Below are positions 7,433 to 13,336 of a DNA stretch of 13,336 nt, piece after piece (the stretch's first letter is position 1; each line of letters starts with the position of its first letter). The position numbers and the translations under genes are program-made. This DNA comes from Paenibacillus sp. Its GTDB lineage: Bacteria; Bacillota; Bacilli; Paenibacillales; NBRC-103111. The notes under the pieces are model-generated. The model ran no database searches, was not told the DNA's origin, and worked only from the letters and a program-made list of their open reading frames with translations. The stretch spans positions 1 to 13,336 of the forward strand of contig JARBUQ010000066.1 in assembly GCA_029239545.1 (NCBI GenBank), in the 5' to 3' direction.

Positions 7433-8335
7433 ATGGTGCTTCGTAATGCATCCCGCAAGGACGCGCTTGTATTATTTCTAATTGCACTCCCGGGAATTTT
7501 ACATTTTATCGTGTTCAAGTATGTTCCGATCGGCGGCAACATTATCGCCTTCAAAAATTACAATATGTTTATGGGCATATGGGAGAGCCCTTGGGCTGGC
7601 TTCCTGCATTTCAAGAACATGTTCCAATTCGCTGAGTTTTTCCAGATTTTGCGCAACACGCTTATTCTTAGCTTGCTCTCGATCGTATTCGGCTTTCCCG
7701 CTCCGCTAGTACTTGCCCTCCTGCTGAACGAGATGCGCAGGATGTGGCTGAAGCGGTCTGTTCAGACGCTCCTGTACTTGCCTCACTTCCTGTCATGGGT
7801 CATTGTGGGCGGGATCTTTATCAATCTGCTGGCAATGGATGGTTTTGTGAATACGATACTGAAAAATTTCGGCTTCAGTCCTCAGGATTTCCTGACCAAT
7901 CCTAACAACTTCCTGGGCATTCTCGTTTCCATTGGCATTTGGAAGGAAGCAGGCTGGGGGATGATTATTTATTTGGCCGCGCTCGCTGGCATTAATCCGA
8001 ATCTATATGAGGCTGCCATGGTGGATGGAGCTGGACGCTGGCGCCAGATGTGGTCGATTACGCTTCCGTCTCTGCTGCCCGCCATCGTTGTGCTGTTCCT
8101 TCTGCGAATCGGGAGTGTTTTGGATACGAACGTCGAGCAGGTGCTTATCTTCATCAATCCGCTGGTACGCAGCGTGGGAGAGGTCATTGATACGTATGTG
8201 TACAGAGTTGGACTATTGGGGGCACAGTTCAGCTATACGACTGCGATAGGCATTTTCAAATCCATTATTGGCCTTGGCCTGATTGTAGGCTTGAACCAGC
8301 TAAGCAAGAAAACGACGGGGGAAAGCATTTATTGA
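7433..8335 (+). CDS. Sugar ABC transporter permease, LplB/UgpA type
   Basis: Channel subunit of the second importer, 300 residues with about six membrane segments (first near 10-28, LVLFLIALPGILHFIVF). It shares many landmarks with the permease at 1176-2111: VPIGGNIIAFKNY, the QTLLYLPHFLSWVI segment, WKEAGWGMIIYLAALAGINP, and an EAA loop at about 192-212 (YEAAMVDGAGRWRQMWSITLP). The two are therefore paralogues or independently acquired members of one family. The ATG at 7433 is chosen because AAGGAG lies 6 bases upstream; an in-frame ATG at 7367 falls at the base of the preceding hairpin and has no ribosome binding site. The next gene follows after 54 bases in the same operon. Confidence 0.93.
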   Translation: MVLRNASRKDALVLFLIALPGILHFIVFKYVPIGGNIIAFKNYNMFMGIWESPWAGFLHFKNMFQFAEFFQILRNTLILSLLSIVFGFPAPLVLALLLNEMRRMWLKRSVQTLLYLPHFLSWVIVGGIFINLLAMDGFVNTILKNFGFSPQDFLTNPNNFLGILVSIGIWKEAGWGMIIYLAALAGINPNLYEAAMVDGAGRWRQMWSITLPSLLPAIVVLFLLRIGSVLDTNVEQVLIFINPLVRSVGEVIDTYVYRVGLLGAQFSYTTAIGIFKSIIGLGLIVGLNQLSKKTTGESIY

Positions 8336-8389
8336 GGAGCCTATCAGCAAGCTCTTGCACTCATACTATACATTGAGGAGGGGTCGAGT

Positions 8390-9265
8390 ATGCCATCCTT
8401 CAAGTCAGATCGGCTGTTCAATTGGTCGAATAATTTGCTGCTCATTATTGTGAGCTTATCCATGCTTGCTCCGCTCGTGCATCTAATTGCGGTATCCTTT
8501 AGCGCTCCCTTATATGTTGGAGCCAAGCTCGTCTATTTTTGGCCCAAGGGCTGGAATGTACAAGTCTATAAAACTATATTCGCTACTGATTCTCTCTGGC
8601 AGGCATTAGGGGTAAGTATATATATTACGATATTTGGTACGATCATCGCGCTTATTCTCACATCCACTATCGCTTATTCTCTCTCCAGATCCAGAATGCC
8701 CTTTCGACGTCTGGTTCTAAAAGGGATTATCGTTACGTTTGTGTTCTCAGTGCCTTTGATCCCGAGTTATCTTGTGGTCCGCTCCCTGCAGATGGACAAT
8801 ACGTTATGGGCGCTTATGGTGCCAGGAGCTCTTACGGCGTTTAACGTGATTATTATGAAAACCTTTTTCCAGGGAATCTCAAGCGAGCTATTCGATGCCG
8901 GTAAGATAGACGGCTGCGGGGAAGCCAGCATTTACTTTCGCATTGCGATTCCGTTATCAATGCCTGTTATCGCTACAATTGCCTTGTTCCACGCAGTTGG
9001 GCAATGGAATTCTTACTTCAGCGCGCTTATCTACATCCATACCAAATCGCTGCTCCCCATTCAGGTACTGCTGCGAAATCTGGTCATTGAAGACAATCTA
9101 GGCACCTTCTCTCAACTTAACACGATAGATTTGGCCCGTCCCGCCACTCCTGAGATGCTGAAAGCAGGTATCATTCTGTTCGGTACGATTCCCATCCTGC
9201 TGGTCTATCCGTTCCTGCAAAAATATTTTGTGAAAGGGGCTATGCTTGGTTCACTGAAGGAGTAG
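8390..9265 (+). CDS. Carbohydrate ABC transporter permease, MalG/YtcP type
   Basis: Second channel subunit of the importer at 5748-9265. The 291-residue product has a first membrane segment at about 15-35 and about five more. The EAA loop at about 167-189 reads LFDAGKIDGCGEASIYFRIAIP, with Asp-Ala-Gly in place of the usual Glu-Ala-Ala. The C-terminus (PILLVYPFLQKYFVKGAMLGSLKE) closely matches the end of the permease at 358-1182. The ATG is preceded by GAGGAGGGG at good spacing. It is the last gene of the operon; no ATPase follows, and a hairpin lies just past the stop codon. The altered EAA triplet is within the variation seen in this family and need not impair coupling. Confidence 0.93.
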   Translation: MPSFKSDRLFNWSNNLLLIIVSLSMLAPLVHLIAVSFSAPLYVGAKLVYFWPKGWNVQVYKTIFATDSLWQALGVSIYITIFGTIIALILTSTIAYSLSRSRMPFRRLVLKGIIVTFVFSVPLIPSYLVVRSLQMDNTLWALMVPGALTAFNVIIMKTFFQGISSELFDAGKIDGCGEASIYFRIAIPLSMPVIATIALFHAVGQWNSYFSALIYIHTKSLLPIQVLLRNLVIEDNLGTFSQLNTIDLARPATPEMLKAGIILFGTIPILLVYPFLQKYFVKGAMLGSLKE

Positions 9266-9273
9266 TGATGATC

Positions 9274-9315
9274 GAGGAGGTTGGACCGCATTCCGGCCAG
9301 CGAGCCAACCCTCTC
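9274..9315 (+). terminator. Hairpin at the end of the second importer operon
   Basis: GAGG-a-GGTTGG-ac-CGC pairs with GCG-ag-CCAACC-c-TCTC across a 10-base loop, giving about 13 pairs with mismatches, starting nine bases after the permease stop. There is no T-tract downstream, so it is a weak candidate for an intrinsic terminator and may instead protect the 3' end. The facing gene (hydrolase, minus strand) ends at 9407, and no convincing second terminator is visible in the 141-bp gap. Confidence 0.35.
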
Positions 9316-9406
9316 AGAACCATCCGAACGTTCTAATTCATATATCCTTTGATCGGCTCCGCTTGTCGTATATAAATCTCAAGATTTCAAAGAGATGTTC
9401 CGATAG

Positions 9407-11395
9407 TTACCATCTAATGATATCCCCTACATCGGGGGTGTTAATCAATCGGATGTTTTTCGAATATCGGAAAGCTTCTACAATTTCCGGCAGATCAAAA
9501 TGCTTCAAAACTCCGTACCAATGCATCCGAATATCATAACGGTAGAACCGGGTTTCAACAATGTTCTTGAAGGATGGAGGCAAGTTAATCAAGGTGATCT
9601 CCTTGACCCGATCGTCAACAACTCCTGCAAGCAGAGTATAGATGGCGGAAATTCCTGTCCCTGCTATCGCAAGCTGAACTCCGGGAGATTCCTGTTGCAA
9701 ATAATCAAGGGCACGGATTAAGTCAAATACTCGCAAACCAGCCAAAGGGGTACTTAACATCCTGGCGTCACAACCCAATTTGTATTCGGTACCGAACATT
9801 TCGTAAAAAGGTCTGCCATTGACCTCCCGACTGCGATTATTCCCATTTCCCCGAGGATCAAACGCAAATATATTGGAATGCTGCAAAAGCTGCTCCAGCG
9901 CGTGATTTTCTTTGAATATTCGATTTACACCCTCATCATGCACCCATAATACACTTTTTTCGCTTTTGGCTCCCTCCCTCTCGATGTAGATGCCTCCAGT
10001 CGCAATTTCGGGCTCTGTGAAGAAGAATATATACTCGCGTCGGATCGGACTATCAAACAGCTTCCCTTCGGAATCCGGATAATCGGTACGAATAGTGCGT
10101 GGATAGATGGGATTGCGTCCAGCAGGCATTTTCAACCATTGTACAATCTCAGCTTTGATTCTTGCCGGTTCCGACACCATATGTCGAAGGCGATTCCGAG
10201 CTGGCTCCAGCGCCTTGGCATTGTCTTCCCAAACCGTTATGGCGTCAGGAAATTGTTCGAGCACCTGTCCCGCTTCCGTACAGTTCAATGTCTCCGCTTT
10301 CTCCGTGTCAATATCAGTCTGCAGGATTACCTCCTGCTCCGACCCCCAAAATTGGGCTACAAACCAACGTACAACAATCCGCCTCAGTTCATCATTGAAT
10401 GAATGTTGGCCTTTAGCCAAGCCTAGCTTAATCTCATCACCACAGTTGAACAATTCATATATTTTCTTGGCCCTCTCATAACTTTCCAACGTTCCTTCTA
10501 AGCAAAAAAAGTCCGATTCCACCGCACCGATCAGAACGGGCTTTGGCGCAAACGACGTAATGTAGTCATCATAGTCCATTCCCGCTGCGATAGCTCCATC
10601 CAAGATTTGTTCACCATCCTGAGATTGACCTGTCATCATATAGGCTTCACGGGAAGTAATATATGTACAAGGAGCTGCAGCGCTTATACGATCATCAGCC
10701 AGCATGGCAAATATAGTCTGAATCCCCCCGCCCGAGTTACCCGTAACACCTATTCTTGATCGATCCACCTCTGGCAAATCCCACAAATAGTCAATGGCAC
10801 GGATGATGTCCCATAGAAAATACCGAATAATATGCCTACCCAATAATTCACATTGCAAACCAAGATATGTATGCTCAGCATGCCATCTCACGATCGGATG
10901 TCCCAGCTGCCTGTCATAGCTCTGGATGCGTTCTCCCTGTGAAATAGGGTCCATCGCCAGCACGATCATTCCATTGAGGCAAAGCTCTATGCACACCCTT
11001 TGATATTTCGGTGCCGCTTTCGCAGATTCAGTATGGCCACACGTAAATAACACCGCAGGAGCCGGTTCTTTTAATCCATCCGGAATATATAAATTCGAAG
11101 TCACATACATCCCTGCAGAGCTTTCGAAAATCACCTTCCTGATGAGGTACCCATCCCTAATGATATCTCCGTGATAGGACACATTTAATGGGCTTTTCTC
11201 CGCTGGTAATCCCCCTATCATGTCCATGAAATATTGTTTCAGCTTCGTTCTTCTTTTCTCGAATTGTTCAATCGTTGTAATTCCGGCTTTGACTTCATTA
11301 TGTTGAGCAATTACCTCTCTCGCTTTACGCTTCAAATAATCAGAAAGCTGGGGCCCAGAATCATAAAACCCGTTCATATTAGAACCGAAACTCAT
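9407..11395 (-). CDS. Two-domain alpha/beta hydrolase, probable acetyl-esterase-like enzyme
   Basis: The 662-residue protein has no signal peptide and is probably cytoplasmic. The first domain (about 50-370) has the full serine hydrolase set: nucleophile Ser221 in GVTGNSGGGIQT, likely Asp295 (GAVESDFF) and His331 (KGQHSFNDE). It also has CGHTESAK and MDPISQGERIQ, typical of acetylxylan-esterase/Abhydrolase_7-like families. A second, C-terminal region (about 415-662) again looks like an alpha/beta hydrolase (FAFDPRGNGNN, IRALDYLQQ, LAIAGTGISAIYTLLAG), but the nucleophile position reads Gly, so it is probably non-catalytic. The ATG at 11395 has AGAAGGGA seven bases upstream; a GTG at 11428 would add 11 residues but lacks such a site. 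A plausible role is deacylating imported plant oligosaccharides (inference from neighbours). A different ester or amide substrate is possible. Confidence 0.85.
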   Translation of the reverse strand: MSFGSNMNGFYDSGPQLSDYLKRKAREVIAQHNEVKAGITTIEQFEKRRTKLKQYFMDMIGGLPAEKSPLNVSYHGDIIRDGYLIRKVIFESSAGMYVTSNLYIPDGLKEPAPAVLFTCGHTESAKAAPKYQRVCIELCLNGMIVLAMDPISQGERIQSYDRQLGHPIVRWHAEHTYLGLQCELLGRHIIRYFLWDIIRAIDYLWDLPEVDRSRIGVTGNSGGGIQTIFAMLADDRISAAAPCTYITSREAYMMTGQSQDGEQILDGAIAAGMDYDDYITSFAPKPVLIGAVESDFFCLEGTLESYERAKKIYELFNCGDEIKLGLAKGQHSFNDELRRIVVRWFVAQFWGSEQEVILQTDIDTEKAETLNCTEAGQVLEQFPDAITVWEDNAKALEPARNRLRHMVSEPARIKAEIVQWLKMPAGRNPIYPRTIRTDYPDSEGKLFDSPIRREYIFFFTEPEIATGGIYIEREGAKSEKSVLWVHDEGVNRIFKENHALEQLLQHSNIFAFDPRGNGNNRSREVNGRPFYEMFGTEYKLGCDARMLSTPLAGLRVFDLIRALDYLQQESPGVQLAIAGTGISAIYTLLAGVVDDRVKEITLINLPPSFKNIVETRFYRYDIRMHWYGVLKHFDLPEIVEAFRYSKNIRLINTPDVGDIIRW

Positions 11396-11443
11396 TGTAA
11401 AATCCCTTCTTTCGATAGCTTGTTTCACCCTAATTACAAGAAC

Positions 11444-11455
11444 GGTTCATGAACC
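11444..11455. promoter_or_regulatory. 12-bp perfect palindrome, possible operator
   Basis: GGTTCATGAACC lies alone in the 78-base gap between the MauE-like gene and the hydrolase gene, flanked by CAAG and CTTG that add a broken outer dyad. It lies 5 bases upstream of a weak TTGTAA on the minus strand. No convincing -10 box sits at a workable distance from the hydrolase start, so I do not call a promoter. It could be a repressor or activator site for the hydrolase gene, or a chance palindrome. Confidence 0.3.
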
Positions 11456-11473
11456 ACCTTGTTGAGCGTTCCT

Positions 11474-12382
11474 TCATTTCCAGGCATGCGAACCTGCGGC
11501 TTCCTTAAGCCATTGTAGGGATTCGGAATATTGTGCCCGAATCATTCTGTTGCGCACAAGCAGAACCCGGCCTGAGGGACTCGAGGGGTTCGGGGAGTTC
11601 GAAGAAGAACCGTTCTCATTGATGCCAATGACCCGATGGCTTGCCCATCGTGCCTTTTTGGCTCTCACCAGCCAAACTGGGGCATCGAGAACAATTACAG
11701 CAGACTGTGAGGCAGGTTGCGACAACAGCTCATCCATGACAGGCCAGTCGGGAAGCTCCGGGCTAAGCAACACAATTGCCATAGTCCCAGAGTCCCTCTG
11801 AGAAATCTCCCACCAATCATCCCATATTTGAGCTGCCAGTCTGCTATCCACCTCTCTCTGCTGTCTCCTTCGCTGCAGCTGCACGATCCAGATCGACACG
11901 GCTGCAGACAGAACAACAACTGCCAATAACACGGATACCGAAGCTGCAGAAGATCGATGAGGCAGAAGCCAGATCAACAGAATGGTGCTGATAAATAATA
12001 AATTCCTGCGAATCGGATAGCGGTTCATCCATGTCAGGCTTCCGAAGCAGTTGCATGTTCCTGCCGGACTCCTTCTGCGTTTGCGAATCAGAGCAATGCT
12101 GAAAACCACAAGGAGCAGAATCGCTGCCGAATCTCTGATTAGCGGGACGAGGCCGAGGCTGTACGCCGTTGCAAGCAGCACTTCCGTCAGTACAAGAACA
12201 AGACCGGCAAATAAGGACAGGCGCGACGGTATAAGTTCATACGAGCGGATATCGAGCAGAGTGCTGCCGAAGTCTTGAATTTTGTGCAAGGCCGCGATCA
12301 AGAAAATAAACGATATCGCAGCTTCCAGCAAAAGGCGAGTTGTTTCTATACCATTTCCTCCTTTCGGCGTTCCTTCATGCAT
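11474..12382 (-). CDS. MauE/DoxX-like membrane protein with a C-terminal cytoplasmic domain
   Basis: The 302-residue protein has an N-terminal MauE-type module with membrane segments near 17-33, 54-74, 84-100, 127-140 and 147-168. It carries the family's Cys-x-Cys-Phe-Gly motif (Cys110, Cys112; CNCFGSLTWMNRYPIRRN). MauE proteins are thought to shuttle disulfide electrons to a partner thioredoxin-like protein (family knowledge, first seen in methylamine dehydrogenase maturation). After a basic stretch at 170-176 comes a soluble tail whose pattern (AIVLLSPELPDWPVMDELL... then VLLVRNRMIRAQYSESLQWLKEA) recalls a thioredoxin fold. The position of the usual CxxC is occupied by SPELPDW, without cysteines. 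The ATG overlaps the regulator's TAA by one base (TAATG). An AAAGGAGG site inside the reading frame raises doubt about the true start. Methylamine metabolism is unlikely here; redox or envelope function is inferred. Confidence 0.75.
   Translation of the reverse strand: MHEGTPKGGNGIETTRLLLEAAISFIFLIAALHKIQDFGSTLLDIRSYELIPSRLSLFAGLVLVLTEVLLATAYSLGLVPLIRDSAAILLLVVFSIALIRKRRRSPAGTCNCFGSLTWMNRYPIRRNLLFISTILLIWLLPHRSSAASVSVLLAVVVLSAAVSIWIVQLQRRRQQREVDSRLAAQIWDDWWEISQRDSGTMAIVLLSPELPDWPVMDELLSQPASQSAVIVLDAPVWLVRAKKARWASHRVIGINENGSSSNSPNPSSPSGRVLLVRNRMIRAQYSESLQWLKEAAGSHAWK
12357..12364 (-). promoter_or_regulatory. Strong ribosome binding site inside the annotated MauE-like gene start
   Basis: AAAGGAGG, a near-perfect complement to the 16S rRNA tail, sits at codons 7-9 of the reading frame begun at 12382. 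Seven bases further is an in-frame ATA (12349-12347), after which the sequence reads directly into the expected MauE start (ETTRLLLEAAISF). The only nearby ATG at the site is out of frame and stops after two codons. Initiation may occur at ATA, or translation may be coupled to the regulator at 12382 with this site as an internal pause or re-initiation signal. Confidence 0.5.
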
Positions 12383-13011
12383 TAAGGTACAGACATGATG
12401 TAGCCTCCACCTTTTTTCGTTTGGATTATTTTCGGTTTAAGGGGATTTTCCTCAATCTTGCCGCGAATTTTTTGGATGGTAGTATACAAATTGGAATCCG
12501 AAACCACTCCGTCCCAGAGAGAGTCTATAAACTCTTCGCGACCGATAACGGTATTCATTCGTTCGTAAAGGAATTGCAGCACCCTGAACTCTCTAGGGCT
12601 CAAATCGATTTCGCGATTGTTAATTCTGACACTTCTCGTCAATGGACGCAGGATGAACGAATAAATCTTAGTACCGGAGCACTGTGAGCCTTCACGGACA
12701 AACAATTGCTCCACAGGATCTGTAACCAATTGGATGTTCTGGTCGGCCAGTAGTCGGGCAATCGCTGCTTCGCATTGTCTGCTGATCAGCAGAATTTCGG
12801 CTCTGAATATTTTGCGTATAGCTGTACAGAGCTCGGTATCCCTCTGCGACACTTCAGGCCAATACAAGTAAATCCTGCCGAGCGAGCTCAGATTGATCTC
12901 ACTAAGCGTGTCCTCGTCCGTTATTGAGATTACCCGGTAGCCTCTGAGAATCAGTTCATTTTTAAAATAAAAAGAATTGTGCCAACTGCGCGTCCAAAAG
13001 AGCACGATCAT
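12382..13011 (-). CDS. OmpR-type winged-helix regulator with a degenerate receiver domain
   Basis: The 209-residue protein ends in a standard OmpR/PhoB winged helix (about 126-209): EIDLSPREFRVLQFLYE, then NLYTTIQKIRGKIEENP and the wing KGGGYIM. The first 105 or so residues align by pattern with a receiver domain (LCTAIRKIF, then AEILLISR) but lack its chemistry. There is no acidic pair after strand 1 (FWTRS), a Tyr (Tyr50 in RIYLYWPEV) sits where the phospho-acceptor Asp belongs, and Asp98 (TDP) replaces the Lys of the usual TKP. It should therefore act without phosphorylation. The ATG has GGAGGG ten bases upstream. It is translationally coupled to the MauE-like gene, so it probably controls that pair or a divergent gene to the right. 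No kinase gene is adjacent. Confidence 0.85.
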   Translation of the reverse strand: MIVLFWTRSWHNSFYFKNELILRGYRVISITDEDTLSEINLSSLGRIYLYWPEVSQRDTELCTAIRKIFRAEILLISRQCEAAIARLLADQNIQLVTDPVEQLFVREGSQCSGTKIYSFILRPLTRSVRINNREIDLSPREFRVLQFLYERMNTVIGREEFIDSLWDGVVSDSNLYTTIQKIRGKIEENPLKPKIIQTKKGGGYIMSVP

Positions 13012-13336
13012 CCTTAAGTATCCCTCCGCTCATCAAGTTGATTAAGAAGCTGTTATTCCTAAACTCTCCCTTCCGTATAAATTAGAAATTTTGTCCATCG
13101 AATTTCAATCCAGCTCATGCCAATTGTAACATTTGCCCCGTTTCCGCAGTACATACCGATAACTACTTGACCATACCTTGTTTGACATTTATTAAGCGCT
13201 ATCCACATTTCTTACTCAGCTCCCTTGGACGAATGCAATGTGTGAATAGTGAGGACTTGGTTATGGTCATTTCATACATGCTGGCTTATGGTTGAATTAT
13301 TCCGGAAATCAATATCAAAAAGAGGTGCATAACCGT
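13012..13336. other. Non-coding right end, upstream of the regulator
   Basis: This 325-base, AT-rich stretch holds no reading frame I can support beyond a 20-codon ORF at 13235-13297 that lacks a ribosome binding site. On the minus strand a TTGAAA (13108-13103) with TAATTT 18 bases on may serve the regulator gene, weakly. At the far end, AAGAGGTG (13319-13326) on the plus strand looks like a ribosome binding site, so a plus-strand gene probably starts at or just past the window edge. Confidence 0.45.
13167..13195 (+). promoter_or_regulatory. Candidate plus-strand promoter facing off the right edge
   Basis: TTGACC (13167-13172) and TATTAA (13190-13195) are separated by exactly 17 bases. They would drive transcription rightward, divergent from the winged-helix regulator, towards the ribosome-binding-like AAGAGGTG at 13319. 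The predicted leader would be roughly 120 bases. The match to the vegetative consensus is five of six for the -35 box and four of six for the -10 box. Confidence 0.4.

Noticed and set aside
9420..9440. CCCC/GGGG hairpin near the end of the hydrolase gene
   Set aside because: It lies within the coding sequence, has a short four-pair stem and no T-tract.
11412..11439. TTGTAA-16-TATCGA as a minus-strand promoter for the hydrolase
   Set aside because: The predicted transcription start would fall inside the ribosome binding site of the chosen ATG, leaving no usable leader.
13235..13297. 20-codon plus-strand ORF (begins MQCVNSEDL)
   Set aside because: It has no Shine-Dalgarno sequence upstream and its composition is unremarkable; chance ORF more likely than a peptide.

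Overview
The window looks like a chromosomal carbohydrate-utilisation region from a Bacillota of the Paenibacillus type. The evidence is: extracellular solute-binding lipoproteins paired with LplB/YtcP-type permeases but no ATPase gene, a YesM/YesN-style two-component pair with an AraC-type output domain, strong GGAGG-type ribosome binding sites, moderate GC content, and a long palindromic intergenic repeat of a style I associate with Paenibacillus. The genus assignment is inference. No rRNA, tRNA, CRISPR array or transposase gene was seen.

Layout. Positions 1-2111 (minus strand) hold a sugar ABC importer operon: an LplB-type permease, a YtcP/MalG-type permease, then the 5' part of a solute-binding lipoprotein cut by the window edge. 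A divergent intergenic region (2112-2301) separates it from a plus-strand sensor kinase (2302-4062) and response regulator (4086-4937). Immediately downstream is an AraC-family remnant lacking both ends (4939-5235), followed by a 185-bp imperfect palindrome (5318-5502). Positions 5748-9265 (plus) hold a second importer: lipoprotein, LplB-type permease, YtcP-type permease, with a stem-loop after the lipoprotein gene and a hairpin after the operon.

The right part is on the minus strand. A winged-helix regulator with a degenerate receiver (12382-13011) overlaps by one base a MauE-like membrane protein (11474-12382), and about 80 bp further lies a two-domain alpha/beta hydrolase (9407-11395). The last 325 bases are non-coding as far as I can see. 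They hold a probable plus-strand promoter and a ribosome-binding-like site running off the edge, suggesting a divergent gene just outside.

How they may work together (inference): the kinase senses an extracytoplasmic signal linked to a saccharide, and the AraC-type response regulator switches on one or both flanking importers. Imported oligosaccharide would be energised by a shared MsmX-type ATPase encoded elsewhere, and the cytoplasmic esterase-like hydrolase could strip acyl groups from it. The MauE/regulator pair looks like a separate redox- or envelope-related module. It is the least ordinary part of the window: a receiver without its phosphorylation residues, a MauE domain fused to a possible cysteine-less thioredoxin-like tail, and a strong ribosome binding site pointing at an ATA codon.
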